Below are positions 13,963 to 23,323 of a DNA stretch of 64,000 nucleotides, piece after piece (position 1 is the first letter of the stretch; every line of letters starts with the position of its first letter). A model generated the notes under the pieces. That model was not told where the DNA came from and did no database searches. It saw only the letters and a list, made by a program, of their open reading frames with translations. The position numbers and the translations under genes were made by a program. Origin of the DNA: Rheinheimera sp. MMS21-TC3 (GTDB lineage Bacteria; Pseudomonadota; Gammaproteobacteria; Enterobacterales; Alteromonadaceae); NCBI RefSeq assembly GCF_032229285.1, contig NZ_CP135084.1:2418001-2482000 (forward strand), in the 5' to 3' direction.

Positions 13963-13990
13963 GTTAGTAAGACTTTTTAAACTGTTTTAT

Positions 13991-15343
13991 TTAAACCACT
14001 TTTGAATAACGCTGTTGGCCTTTATTTAAATAGGCATCGAAACAAGCACAGATACTGCGTACCCATAAACGGCCTGCTTGGGTGACTACTAGCTTATCTT
14101 GGTGTACTTCAACTAAAGCATCTTCAATAAAAGGGCTTAACTTTTGTTTAGCTTCAGCAAAGTAGTGCCAAAAATCGGTTAGTTGCCAGTTAGCGCTAAA
14201 TTGGTTTATATCTAGTTCAAAATGACAAATTAACTGGCTAATTAAGGCTGCACGGAGTTTATCGTCGGCATTTAAACTAAAACCGCGTTCAACAGGATAA
14301 GTGCCCTGCTCTAGCGCTTTGTAATAATCGGTTACTACTTTACTGTTTTGCCATAGCACGCCATTAACTTGGCTAATGCTAGACACACCTAAGCCAACTA
14401 AGGCATCTTGACCGGCTGTGGTGTAACCTTGGAAGTTACGCTGCAACTTACCCGCTTGCTGGGCTTTAGCTAGGCTATCATTGGGCTTAGCAAAATGGTC
14501 CATACCAATAAACTGATAACCGGCATCGACAAAAGCACTGATCCCTAACTGCTGTAATTCAAGTTTAGTGGCTGCTGTAGGTAGGCTGTCGTTATCTAAC
14601 TTGCGCTGGGCGGCAAAGCGCTCGGGCAAGTGGGCATAACTAAATAAAGAAATACGATCTGGGCTTAGCTTAATAATTTCTTTCAAAGTTTGCTTAAAAC
14701 TTTCGCTGTGCTGAAAGGGTAAACCATAAATTAAATCTAAATTAATTGAGCTAAAACCAAGCTGCTTACTCAATGCCACTTGGCGGCGAATAAGATCTGT
14801 ATCTTGCACTCTATTAATAGCTATTTGTACTTTTTCGTCTAGGTCTTGCACGCCATAACTGACACGATTAAAACCTAACTGGCGTAAATGGGCTAACTTT
14901 TGGTCACTACAACTGCGCGGATCAATTTCAATGCTTATTTCAGCATCAGCTGTTAGCTTAAAATAATGCTGGATCAGAGCCATTAATCGGCTTAACTGGA
15001 CTTCAGTTAAAAAGGTAGGTGTGCCCCCGCCCAAGTGCAGCTGATTAATTAACTTTTGCTGTAATAGCGGGCCGTACATAGCCATTTCTATGGCTAAGTT
15101 ATCAAGGTAAATATCCGCTTTATGTTGATGCTTGGTAATAACTTTATTACAGCCACAATAAAAGCAGAGTTTCTGACAAAAAGGGATATGAATATACAGG
15201 CTTAATTCAGCGCCGCTTTGCTCAATAGCTTTAGCAATATTAGCTAGATCAAAATCTGGATTTAACGCTAATGCGGTTGGGTAAGAGGTATAACGTGGCC
15301 CATTAATATTATATTTTTCAATTAATTTATTATCCCATCGCAT
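13991..15343 (-). CDS. hemN: Oxygen-independent coproporphyrinogen III dehydrogenase
   Basis: 450 residues, the usual HemN length. The N-terminal RYTSYPTA motif and the radical-SAM cluster HIPFCQKLCFYCGC (CxxxCxxC plus the extra Cys of true HemN) are intact, followed by LHLGGGTPTFL. HemN converts coproporphyrinogen III to protoporphyrinogen IX in the cytoplasm without oxygen, for haem synthesis in anaerobic respiration. It heads a block of anaerobic genes (ubiTUV, nar/nor-related). The extra conserved Cys separates it from HemW. Upstream I find only a TTGAT half-site, not a full FNR box. Confidence 0.95.
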   Translation of the reverse strand: MRWDNKLIEKYNINGPRYTSYPTALALNPDFDLANIAKAIEQSGAELSLYIHIPFCQKLCFYCGCNKVITKHQHKADIYLDNLAIEMAMYGPLLQQKLINQLHLGGGTPTFLTEVQLSRLMALIQHYFKLTADAEISIEIDPRSCSDQKLAHLRQLGFNRVSYGVQDLDEKVQIAINRVQDTDLIRRQVALSKQLGFSSINLDLIYGLPFQHSESFKQTLKEIIKLSPDRISLFSYAHLPERFAAQRKLDNDSLPTAATKLELQQLGISAFVDAGYQFIGMDHFAKPNDSLAKAQQAGKLQRNFQGYTTAGQDALVGLGVSSISQVNGVLWQNSKVVTDYYKALEQGTYPVERGFSLNADDKLRAALISQLICHFELDINQFSANWQLTDFWHYFAEAKQKLSPFIEDALVEVHQDKLVVTQAGRLWVRSICACFDAYLNKGQQRYSKVV

Positions 15344-15433
15344 TATACGGCTCTCACTTAATGTTGCTGCTAAAGGCTAATATAGCGCGCATAGCAGTTT
15401 GGTTATTGATCTAGCTCAGTTTTCTCTGCGTTA

Positions 15434-15925
15434 TCAAAGCTGTTCTGCTACTTGATGAGCAGTTAACCAGTGTAAGCCTTCAATAATTGGTTTGGGCAAG
15501 CGCTCTAAGCCAATACTATCTAACAGGTTTTTACACTCTAGCCCTAGCTCTGTATCACCTAATATGACTAATTTTCGACGAAAGAATAAAGTATCTGGGT
15601 CAACTTGATTTGTGATCATTTGTAAAAAATCCACTGAACTTGCTTTAATTAGGCTATCTTGCTTTTGTGCTGGCAAGCTAACCTGTAATCGCTTATCTAC
15701 TAAGCTAATACCAAAAGCTAACTGATAGTCAGTCACTTCAATAACCACGCTTTTGTTCAGTAAAAAGTCGAGTTCGCCACTACGGCATTCTTGTTGAAAA
15801 AACTGATTTAAAGCTAAGCTTAACACCCTTACTTGTACTGCTTTTGGCGCATAATGATTAACCCGCCGCATTATTAAGGGTATTACCGATACCACCTTTT
15901 GGTTAGCTCTTTTAATATCAAACAT
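15434..15925 (-). CDS. ubiT: Anaerobic ubiquinone biosynthesis accessory factor UbiT (SCP2 domain)
   Basis: 163 residues, an SCP2-like lipid-binding protein matching E. coli YhbT/UbiT in size. It is transcribed divergently from ubiU and ubiV, the same three-gene arrangement as in E. coli. The central ITNQVDPDTLFFRRKLVILGDTELGLECKNLLD is characteristic of the family. UbiT acts with UbiU and UbiV in O2-independent ubiquinone synthesis, probably binding the hydrophobic intermediates. Confidence 0.9.
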   Translation of the reverse strand: MFDIKRANQKVVSVIPLIMRRVNHYAPKAVQVRVLSLALNQFFQQECRSGELDFLLNKSVVIEVTDYQLAFGISLVDKRLQVSLPAQKQDSLIKASSVDFLQMITNQVDPDTLFFRRKLVILGDTELGLECKNLLDSIGLERLPKPIIEGLHWLTAHQVAEQL

Positions 15926-16030
15926 AGTGCACCTTTTATTAGTTTTTAAGCCCTATAATCAAACCATAATTAACTTACTGTGCACATAACCTTTCAGAGG
16001 TAGTGCAGTGATTTAAGTACAGGTGAAAAT

Positions 16031-17023
16031 ATGGAGCTTTTATGCCCAGCCGGCAGCATGCCGGCATTGCAAGCCGCTATAGATAACGGTGCAGATGCGG
16101 TTTATGTTGGTTTAAAAAATGATACTAATGCTCGGCATTTTGCCGGCTTAAATTTTGATCAAGCAAAGTTAGAGCAAGCTGCACGCTATGTTCATCAGCA
16201 TGGCAAAAAACTGCATATTGCTATTAATACTTTCGCTCATCCAGATAACTGGCAACGCTGGCAACAAACCGTGGATATGGCTGTTGCTGCTGGTGCAGAT
16301 GTATTAATTATTGCCGATATAGCAGTGCTTGCTTATGCCGCTGAACGTTACCCCTTTGTAGAGCGACATTTATCGGTGCAAGCTTCGGCCACTAATGCCG
16401 CTGCCATTGAGTTTTATCGCCAATTTGGTGTCAGCCGAGTGGTATTGCCACGCGTATTGTCTATCCAGCAAGTACGTGCCCTAGCCCATAGCTGCGATAT
16501 TGATTTAGAAGTCTTTGCCTTTGGCAGCTTATGTATTATGGCTGAAGGCCGCTGCTACTTAAGCTCGTATATGACAGGCCAATCCCCTAATACAGCGGGG
16601 GCTTGTTCACCTGCAGCCTTTGTTCGTTGGGATGAAAACGACGGCAATTTAGAGTCGCGTTTAAACGGCATTTTGATTGATAGCTTTGCGCCTAATGAAA
16701 CCGCAGGCTACCCCACTTTATGTAAAGGTCGATTTAAAGTTGGCGACGATCTTTATCATGCTTTAGAAGAACCCACTAGCTTAAATACTTTAGATCTGCT
16801 GCCCGATTTATATAAACAAGGCATAGCCTCGCTAAAAATAGAAGGCCGGCAACGCAGCCCTGCCTATGTGGCACAAATTACCCAAGTGTGGCGCGCGGCT
16901 ATTGATCACGTTATGCAAGATCCAGATCACTTTATGGTGCAACAAAACTGGCAGCAGGTGTTAGCAAGCTTATCTGAGGGCAGCCAAACCACTTTAGGTG
17001 CTTATCACCGCAGTTGGAAGTAA
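16031..17023 (+). CDS. ubiU: O2-independent ubiquinone biosynthesis protein UbiU (U32 family)
   Basis: 330 residues. It opens with MELLCPAGSMPALQAAI and contains LSVQASATN and the Cys set GSLCIMAEGRCYLSS, AGACSPAAF, PTLCKGRF. These are the four Cys that hold a 4Fe-4S cluster in E. coli UbiU, and the motif SLKIEGRQRSPAYV follows. UbiU with UbiV hydroxylates ubiquinone precursors without O2, using prephenate as the oxygen donor. It lies divergent to ubiT and is followed after 23 bp by ubiV. Confidence 0.95.
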   Translation: MELLCPAGSMPALQAAIDNGADAVYVGLKNDTNARHFAGLNFDQAKLEQAARYVHQHGKKLHIAINTFAHPDNWQRWQQTVDMAVAAGADVLIIADIAVLAYAAERYPFVERHLSVQASATNAAAIEFYRQFGVSRVVLPRVLSIQQVRALAHSCDIDLEVFAFGSLCIMAEGRCYLSSYMTGQSPNTAGACSPAAFVRWDENDGNLESRLNGILIDSFAPNETAGYPTLCKGRFKVGDDLYHALEEPTSLNTLDLLPDLYKQGIASLKIEGRQRSPAYVAQITQVWRAAIDHVMQDPDHFMVQQNWQQVLASLSEGSQTTLGAYHRSWK

Positions 17024-17046
17024 TTAGATATTTTGGAATAAATGCA

Positions 17047-17919
17047 ATGAAATTTTCTCTAGGCCCAGTGCAATACTTTTGGCCAAAAGCGCAAATGCAG
17101 CAGTTTTATCAGCAGGCTGCCGACTCCAGCATCGATATTGTTTATCTTGGTGAAACTGTCTGCAGCAAAAGGCGTGAACTTAAGCTAGCAGATTATATGA
17201 CGCTAGCCCATATGTTACGTGAAGCCGGCAAACAAGTTTGTTTGTCCACTATGACATTATTAGAAGCGCCAAGCGAGCTTAGAGAATTACGTAAGTACAT
17301 TGAAAACGGTGAGTTTTTAATTGAAGCTAATGATGTAGGGGCTATTTCGTTACTGCAAGAGCAAAGTTTACCTTTTGTTGCTGGTGCGGCCATTAACTGC
17401 TACAACCAACATACCCTGCGTCGTTTAGTTGGCATGGGCATGAACCGCTGGGTTATGCCGGTTGAGTTATCACAGCAATGGTTAAGCAGCATTTTGCAGC
17501 AAAGTGTTATTACAGATATTCGTGATTGTTTTACTACCGAAGTATTTGCTTTTGGTCATCTCCCTTTAGCTTGGAGTGGTCGCTGTTTTACTGCGCGCTC
17601 AGAAAACCGCAGTAAAGATCAATGTGAACTATGCTGCATTAAATACCCGCAAGGCCGTAAAGTTAATAGCCAAGATGGCAGCCAAGTATTTATTCTTAAC
17701 GGCATTCAAACTCAGTCTGGCCATCGTTATAACTTGGTTAATCAGCTGCCAACTATGCAAGGCCTAGTGGATATAGTACGCTTAAGCCCCGAAGTAGAAG
17801 GCACTTTTAGCTGGCTAGACAAATTTAAAGCCAATATTAACGGCCAAGCACCGCAAGCTTTAGCCGCTACCGACAGCAACGGCTATTGGTTGCAATTAGC
17901 CGGTATGGCAAGTCAGTAA
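17047..17919 (+). CDS. ubiV: O2-independent ubiquinone biosynthesis protein UbiV (U32 family)
   Basis: 290 residues from the ATG at 17047 (MKFSLGPVQYFWP); an earlier ATG at 17014 overlaps ubiU and lacks homologous sequence. Cluster ligands are visible as SGRCFTARSENRSKDQCELCC plus upstream Cys. It is the partner of UbiU in a heterodimer carrying two 4Fe-4S clusters. The gene is co-directional with ubiU and followed by mogA 27 bp later, so these three may share a transcript. Confidence 0.94.
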   Translation: MKFSLGPVQYFWPKAQMQQFYQQAADSSIDIVYLGETVCSKRRELKLADYMTLAHMLREAGKQVCLSTMTLLEAPSELRELRKYIENGEFLIEANDVGAISLLQEQSLPFVAGAAINCYNQHTLRRLVGMGMNRWVMPVELSQQWLSSILQQSVITDIRDCFTTEVFAFGHLPLAWSGRCFTARSENRSKDQCELCCIKYPQGRKVNSQDGSQVFILNGIQTQSGHRYNLVNQLPTMQGLVDIVRLSPEVEGTFSWLDKFKANINGQAPQALAATDSNGYWLQLAGMASQ

Positions 17920-17946
17920 ATTTAGATGGGATAAACAGGAACAAAC

Positions 17947-18483
17947 ATGACTAATCAGATTGCTAAAATTGGCATTGTCACCGTGAGTGATCGCGCTAGC
18001 GCCGGTGAATATGAAGACATCTCTGGTCAGGCGATAATTGATACTTTAAATGACTACTTAACCAGTGAGTGGCTACCTGTATATCGGTTAATTCCTGATG
18101 AAAAAAACTTAATAGAATTAACTTTAACCGAACTAGCTGATGATGAAAACTGTAGTTTAATTGTCACTACCGGCGGTACTGGGCCAGCAAAGCGAGATCT
18201 AACCCCTGAAGCAACAGAAGCAGTGTGCGATAGAATGATGCCTGGTTTTGGTGAGCTTATGCGCGCTGAGTCATTAAAATATGTTGCCACTGCCATATTA
18301 TCTAGGCAAACAGCAGGATTACGCGGCGATAGCTTAATCATTAACTTACCAGGTAAGCCTAAAGCTATTCGCCAGTGTTTAGATGCGGTGTTCCCTGCTG
18401 TACCTTACTGCATTGATTTAATGGAAGGGCCTTATTTAGTGTGTAATGAAGCGGTGATTAAACCCTTTCGACCCAAAAGCTAA
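17947..18483 (+). CDS. mogA: Molybdopterin adenylyltransferase
   Basis: 178 residues with the MoCF-domain motifs TVSDRASAGEYEDISGQ, TTGGTGPAKRDLTPEA and INLPGKPKAIRQCLDAVFPAVPYCIDL. These are typical of MogA, which adenylylates molybdopterin before molybdate insertion. It belongs with the nitrate-related genes next door because nitrate reductases need this cofactor. The stop codon overlaps the convergent kinase gene's stop by 4 bp. Confidence 0.94.
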   Translation: MTNQIAKIGIVTVSDRASAGEYEDISGQAIIDTLNDYLTSEWLPVYRLIPDEKNLIELTLTELADDENCSLIVTTGGTGPAKRDLTPEATEAVCDRMMPGFGELMRAESLKYVATAILSRQTAGLRGDSLIINLPGKPKAIRQCLDAVFPAVPYCIDLMEGPYLVCNEAVIKPFRPKS

Positions 18484-20225
18484 CGCCGTAATATAAACAG
18501 CCACACTACTAACAGCAAAGTAATAAACCAAAACCCCGACAACAACTGCCAAAATAGTAAGGGGTTGGTTTTATGCTCTTGCTTTACTTCTTGATGCAAA
18601 AACTCTGGGTTTGGCTGCTGTAGGTCGGTAAGCAATTGGTTCAGGGTTTGATAACGCTGGTTTAGCGATAAACTTACCCCTTTTTCTAAAGCGCGATCAA
18701 ACCAAGTTGGGATAACAGCATTAAACTGACTGGCAGAACGATAGCGTAACTTGTCATAATCAGCGGCTGTTCTGCACTCTTCTACCGCATCGCCGTAAGG
18801 CAACTGGCCACCTGTAAACAGCTCATAGCTAATAGTTGCTAAGGCATAAATATCACCTTGAATACCTGAGTTGTGGCCAAGTAAATATTGCGGATCAGAA
18901 TAACTGGCCGTACCTAAAGCGATATCCTGCTGCATAGGGCTATAAATTTCAGCTAAGCTGGCTACATAAACCGAGCCAAAATCGACCACCTTAAGTTTTC
19001 CATCTGGCAAACGTAAAACATTGCCAGGCTTTAAGTCTTGATGAATAGCCCCCACTTGATGAAAAGCTTGTAAACCTTGAGCTATCTGTTTTACTAATGA
19101 AATAGCCAGCGATGGCTTTAACGGTTGCGGCTGCTCGGCAAACCATTTATCTAAGCTTTGGCCGGGTAAATATTCCATTAAATAATATAAAAACGTGCGT
19201 GGCCTATCTTGGCGAATCACTTTTACTACATGCTCACTTTGGATCCGCAAGCCAATCCATTCTTCGCGTATAAAACGGTCAATATAAAAATGATCATCGT
19301 CAAAGTTGATTGATGGGCATTTAAGCACTAATTCAGTTGCAGTAGACTCATCTTTAACTAAATATAAATGGCTACGACTGCTGGCAAATAACTCCTTTAG
19401 TACCAAATATCCATCTATTTTCATGCCAGGCTCTAGCGCAGGTGGAAAAGGTAAACGGGTTAATTGTTGGTTTAAATCATCTAAACTTTGCTTTGGAATA
19501 CTTAACACCTCAACCAAAACAGCGCTTAAATTATCATTAGAGGCAGAGGCCATAGCGGTATCATGCAAGGCTGTTACTGCTTGCTTAAGATCAGCTTGCT
19601 GCATCAGCTCAATTAGTTTTGGCTCGGTAATAAAATCGTGAATACCATCGCTAGTCAGTAAAAATCTATCGCCAGCCAAAATACTAATATTGGCATAATC
19701 TGCCGAGACCTTGGCATCCATCCCCAAAGCCCGGCCTAAAAACTGCCTCTTATCAGATAAGATAGTGGTATGGTCTTGAGTTAGCTGCTGTAACACGCCA
19801 TCGCGCAAGTGATACAAGCGGCTGTCGCCAACATGAAAAAAGTGAGCAGTTTGTGATTTTAAAACTAAAGCCGTAAAAGTAGTTAAGTAGCCTTTATTCT
19901 CTTGACCATGGGAATGACTAAAGCCATGGCTAAGTTGGTAAAGCTGGGCATTAATGGTTTTTAATAGTTGCTCTGCGCTATAAGAAACTGACCAACTATC
20001 TGGTGTTTGCGGGTAATCTTTAGTAAAGCGCTGTACTGCCAACAAACTGGCTTGCTGGCCGGCTTCAGCCGTACTAACACCATCGGCTAAAGCAAAACAG
20101 GCGCCTTTATAAGTAACAAGGTGAGCATCTTGTGGTATATAGCTGGCTACCGCATCTTCGTTTGTCGGCTTAATACCGGCTTTACTTAGTTGACAGTAAG
20201 CTAGCTGTAGCTGTTGTTCACTCAC
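18480..20225 (-). CDS. Bifunctional PP2C phosphatase / Ser-Thr protein kinase, membrane anchored
   Basis: 581 residues. Residues 1-240 are a PP2C phosphatase (ALADGVSTAEAG, HVGDSRLYHL, LTSDGIHD, DNLSAVLVEV). Residues 270-530 are a Hanks-type kinase with the invariant Lys in LVLKCPS, catalytic loop HQDLKPGNV, VVDFGSV (DFG) and the activation-segment GTASYSDPQYL. The Gly-rich loop is degenerate. A single C-terminal membrane span (about 556-576) puts both domains in the cytoplasm. It lies 36 bp downstream of narK on the same strand, an arrangement I know from other nitrate-using Proteobacteria; control of nitrate transport or assimilation is inference. All phosphatase metal ligands I can place look present. 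Confidence 0.88.
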   Translation of the reverse strand: MSEQQLQLAYCQLSKAGIKPTNEDAVASYIPQDAHLVTYKGACFALADGVSTAEAGQQASLLAVQRFTKDYPQTPDSWSVSYSAEQLLKTINAQLYQLSHGFSHSHGQENKGYLTTFTALVLKSQTAHFFHVGDSRLYHLRDGVLQQLTQDHTTILSDKRQFLGRALGMDAKVSADYANISILAGDRFLLTSDGIHDFITEPKLIELMQQADLKQAVTALHDTAMASASNDNLSAVLVEVLSIPKQSLDDLNQQLTRLPFPPALEPGMKIDGYLVLKELFASSRSHLYLVKDESTATELVLKCPSINFDDDHFYIDRFIREEWIGLRIQSEHVVKVIRQDRPRTFLYYLMEYLPGQSLDKWFAEQPQPLKPSLAISLVKQIAQGLQAFHQVGAIHQDLKPGNVLRLPDGKLKVVDFGSVYVASLAEIYSPMQQDIALGTASYSDPQYLLGHNSGIQGDIYALATISYELFTGGQLPYGDAVEECRTAADYDKLRYRSASQFNAVIPTWFDRALEKGVSLSLNQRYQTLNQLLTDLQQPNPEFLHQEVKQEHKTNPLLFWQLLSGFWFITLLLVVWLFILRR

Positions 20226-20261
20226 CTTATTTACTTCTCCCGCGGCTTAAGCTGTTGCCAA

Positions 20262-21758
20262 TTAGCCTACACTAATATGATGTACAGTGCCGTCTTCTCC
20301 CACTTCAGTAATATGGCCTTTAGGGTCATCTAAAAACATCACGCTAAATAATCCTACTAGCGCAGAAGCGGCTATAACATAAAAGAAGGTACTATAATCA
20401 ACATAACTTAACACTGTTAAATACACCACAGCACCCACATTACCATAAGCACCTGCCATACCGGCTATTTGCCCAGTCATACTGCGCTTAATCAGTGGCA
20501 CTATAGCAAAAACAGCACCCTCGCCGGCTTGAACAAAGAAACTACATAACATAGTGGCCAGAACCGCTAAAGGTATCCACCAATGGCTATCCATTAAGCC
20601 CATTAAAAAGTAACCTGCAGCTAAGCCACCAATAAGGATCACCATACTTTTGCGACGGCCAAACTTATCTGAAATCCAGCCACCCATAGGCCGCGACACT
20701 AAGTTCATAAAGGCAAAGCCAGAGGCTAATAAGCCAGCTTTAACGGCAGTTAACCCTTCGAAGGTTTCAATAAAATATAGCGGTAACATAGATACTACGG
20801 CTAGCTCAGAGCCAAAGGTAGTAAAGTAAGCTACATTTAAAATACCCACTTGTTTAAAGCTATATTTATCTGCTTCAGCTACACCAGCACGCAAATGCTC
20901 TACGTTGACGCTCCATATTTGTTGAGTTTGGCCAATAAACAGTACCACCAACACCCCCCAAAATCCGTACATAATATTCGTAGAGAATAACTCTACTCCG
21001 GCTGGGGATAAACGCCATGCCAACATACCTAGGGCTAAATACATTGGTATATTCATGATAATTAGCAAGTACAGATCGCGCCAGCTTGAAACCATCATGC
21101 CACCGGTTTTTTTCGGTTTAAAATAAACCGAACCTTTAGGGGTATTACGCACTAATTTATAAAATATTAACGCGTAAACAGCACTGACAACACCCACTGA
21201 AGCAATAGCATAGCGCCAGCCATTTTCACCACCAAACATTAACGCTAATGCTGGTAAAGTCATAGCAGCTGCCGCTGAACCAAAGTTACCCCAGCCACCA
21301 TAAATGCCTTCTGCTGTGCCAACCTGATTATGCGGAAACCACTCACCTACCATACGAATACCAATTACAAAACCGGCGCCGACAAAACCTAATAAAAATC
21401 GCATTATGGCCAGCATGTTATAGGTTTGAGCAAAAGCAAAGCCAATACACAGCATGGCAGATATAAATAGTACTAAGGAATAAACAATACGAGGCCCATA
21501 ACGGTCCACCATCATACCGACAATGATACGAGCCGGAATGGTTATGGCGACGTTAAGAATTAATAAGGCTTTAACCTGAGCATCACTTAAGGCTAACGCC
21601 TCTTTGATATGAATAAGCAAAGGAGCATGAGCAAACCACATAACAAAGGTTAGAAAGAATGCAAACCACGCTAAGTGCAGCATTTTTATTTTTTGATCAG
21701 CAAAATTAAGGATCCTTAATTTGCTACTGTTTTGTGCTGAATATGACGGCTCTGACAT
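20262..21758 (-). CDS. narK: Nitrate/nitrite MFS transporter (NarK family)
   Basis: 498 residues, 12 predicted spans, major facilitator superfamily. It has the NNP-family nitrate signatures: [18 protein letters not shown] in span 5 and an equivalent [16 protein letters not shown] in span 11, plus [12 protein letters not shown] and SDKFGRRKS loop motifs. It moves nitrate in and/or nitrite out across the inner membrane. A strong GGAGGGG precedes the ATG, and an FNR-like box (21824-21837) lies 66-79 nt upstream. It is divergent from a second MFS gene of the same family. Confidence 0.92.
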   Translation of the reverse strand: MSEPSYSAQNSSKLRILNFADQKIKMLHLAWFAFFLTFVMWFAHAPLLIHIKEALALSDAQVKALLILNVAITIPARIIVGMMVDRYGPRIVYSLVLFISAMLCIGFAFAQTYNMLAIMRFLLGFVGAGFVIGIRMVGEWFPHNQVGTAEGIYGGWGNFGSAAAAMTLPALALMFGGENGWRYAIASVGVVSAVYALIFYKLVRNTPKGSVYFKPKKTGGMMVSSWRDLYLLIIMNIPMYLALGMLAWRLSPAGVELFSTNIMYGFWGVLVVLFIGQTQQIWSVNVEHLRAGVAEADKYSFKQVGILNVAYFTTFGSELAVVSMLPLYFIETFEGLTAVKAGLLASGFAFMNLVSRPMGGWISDKFGRRKSMVILIGGLAAGYFLMGLMDSHWWIPLAVLATMLCSFFVQAGEGAVFAIVPLIKRSMTGQIAGMAGAYGNVGAVVYLTVLSYVDYSTFFYVIAASALVGLFSVMFLDDPKGHITEVGEDGTVHHISVG

Positions 21759-22058
21759 ATTACCCCTCCAAGGGATTTACTAATTAACCTTACTCATTGT
21801 AAGGATCAAACCCGACAAAATCTTTGATTTAAAACAAGACAAAATAATGCTCAAGCCTGCAGCAACTCTAGCTCTAACCCCTTTTAAGTAGTAACTTATC
21901 CCTGCCATCCGCTGCTAGCTTTGCAGCAACTACCTCTATAGGAGTAGTTGGCAAAAAATGATGTGCATTTTTAGCGCATCAGAGGTACACCCTAGTAACC
22001 GCTGCAAAATTAATTGCACTGAGTAAACTAAAGCTATGGCTTACTAACGGGTAATAAC
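21759..22058. other. Divergent regulatory region between two NarK-type genes
   Basis: 300 bp with the FNR-like box above, an imperfect dyad TGATGTGC-N7-GCGCATCA (21959-21981) nearer the plus-strand gene, and short hairpins (GCTGC/GCAGC, CAACTAC/GTAGTTG) around 21910-21950. No small gene is seen. Confidence 0.55.
21824..21837 (-). promoter_or_regulatory. FNR-like box upstream of narK
   Basis: TTGATttaaAACAA, one mismatch from the FNR/Anr consensus TTGATN4ATCAA. It is positioned to act near -41.5 of a narK promoter on the minus strand. Confidence 0.6.
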
Positions 22059-23321
22059 ATGCAAGTAAAACGGGTTAATGCAAATAAAGCTTTAATTATT
22101 GCCACGCTAGCCTTTGCTGGTTGTTTTTCAATTTGGACCCTTTATGCCGTTATGGGCTTAAACCTGCAGCAACAGCTAAAATTAACAGCAACGCAGTACG
22201 GGGTTTTATTAGCTGCGCCAATATTATCTGGCGCCTTATTGCGTATCCCTGTAGGTTTACTGGCTGATCGCTATAACAGCCGAAAGCTGTGGATAGCGCT
22301 CATGTTATTGGTATTACCCCCATTACTACTTTTGCCTTATATTAATAACTTTCAAGGTTATTTATGGCTAGGGCTTTGGTTTGGTGTTAGCGGTGCATCA
22401 TTTAGCATTGGCACTCGTTATGTATCTGATTGGTTTAGCACAGCGCAACAAGGCCGAGCTTTAGGTATTTTTGGCGTTGGTAATGTAGGCGTTGCCATTA
22501 ACTTTGTGTTAATTCCGCTAATACTGCACTTTTTAGATTGGCGCTGGATAGGCCCCATCTATGCCCTAGGGCTAAGTTTATTAATAATATTGCTGGCCAT
22601 GGCACCTAATGTACAGCAGTCTGCCAGTACTAAACAAAAACCAATGTCATTACGCAAGTTAAGTGCTCAGTCCAGACTTTGGCGATTTTCACTGTATTAT
22701 TACTTTGTTTTTGGTAGCTTTTTAGCACTTTTATTATGGCTGCCACAATATTATATGCAGGCCTATGAATTAACGGCGCAGCAAGCCATGGCCTTTACTT
22801 TATTTTTTGTTGCCAGTTCATCTATTATGCGTGCGGTTGGCGGCTGGTTTGCCGATAGATATGGTGGTAGAGCGGTAAACTGGACTGTATTTTGGGTCTG
22901 TATTGTCTGCTTATTCTTTTTAAGCTATCCACCTACTACCATGCTTATTCATGGTATAGAAAAAGACGTTACTATAAAAATCTCAGTTAACCTGTGGTGG
23001 TTTACTGCTTTAATTTTTGTTATTGGCGTTGCCCAAGGTTTTGGCCGAGCTAGTGTTTATAAAGTGCTTTATGATTATTACCCAACCCAAATGGGCGCAG
23101 CGGGGGGCTTTGTTGCCGCTATTGGTGCTTTGGGCGGTTGTACCTTGCCAATTTTATTTGGTGTAGCTCAAGATGTACTAGGCATTGTTACTGGCTGCTT
23201 TATGATTTTATATGGTGTGCTTGCACTGTGTATGGTGACAATGTTTTTTGCAAACCAAGCAGCACAATTTCAGCAGCGACTACAATTAGCGCGTGAAAAT
23301 AACTTTTTACAGGATGAATAA
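22059..23321 (+). CDS. Second nitrate/nitrite-type MFS transporter
   Basis: 420 residues, 12 spans. RIPVGLLADRYNSRK and GIFGVGNVGVAINFVLIPL are the NNP/NarK1-type motifs, with a matching GGFVAAIGALGGCTLPILFGVAQD in the C-terminal half. NarK1-type members are proposed nitrate/proton symporters, and paired NarK1/NarK2 genes are common. The Shine-Dalgarno (GGGTAA) is weak. It is followed 2 bp later by nnrS, so they are probably co-transcribed. Confidence 0.88.
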   Translation: MQVKRVNANKALIIATLAFAGCFSIWTLYAVMGLNLQQQLKLTATQYGVLLAAPILSGALLRIPVGLLADRYNSRKLWIALMLLVLPPLLLLPYINNFQGYLWLGLWFGVSGASFSIGTRYVSDWFSTAQQGRALGIFGVGNVGVAINFVLIPLILHFLDWRWIGPIYALGLSLLIILLAMAPNVQQSASTKQKPMSLRKLSAQSRLWRFSLYYYFVFGSFLALLLWLPQYYMQAYELTAQQAMAFTLFFVASSSIMRAVGGWFADRYGGRAVNWTVFWVCIVCLFFLSYPPTTMLIHGIEKDVTIKISVNLWWFTALIFVIGVAQGFGRASVYKVLYDYYPTQMGAAGGFVAAIGALGGCTLPILFGVAQDVLGIVTGCFMILYGVLALCMVTMFFANQAAQFQQRLQLARENNFLQDE

Positions 23322-23323
23322 AA

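Larger units (their letters stand above)
13710..13990. other. Non-coding flank where an integrase would be expected
   Basis: About 280 bp, AT-rich. No frame resembling IntI, intact or fragmentary, is visible here. It holds the hairpin above, a candidate promoter at 13795-13800 and an inverted repeat at 13928-13962. Confidence 0.6.

Noticed and set aside
13710..13990. Search for an integrase remnant
   Set aside because: None of the six frames shows tyrosine-recombinase motifs (R..HxxR..Y) or a long open stretch.
15406..15420. FNR box upstream of hemN
   Set aside because: TTGATctagCTCAG has only one good half-site, so it is not supported as an FNR target.
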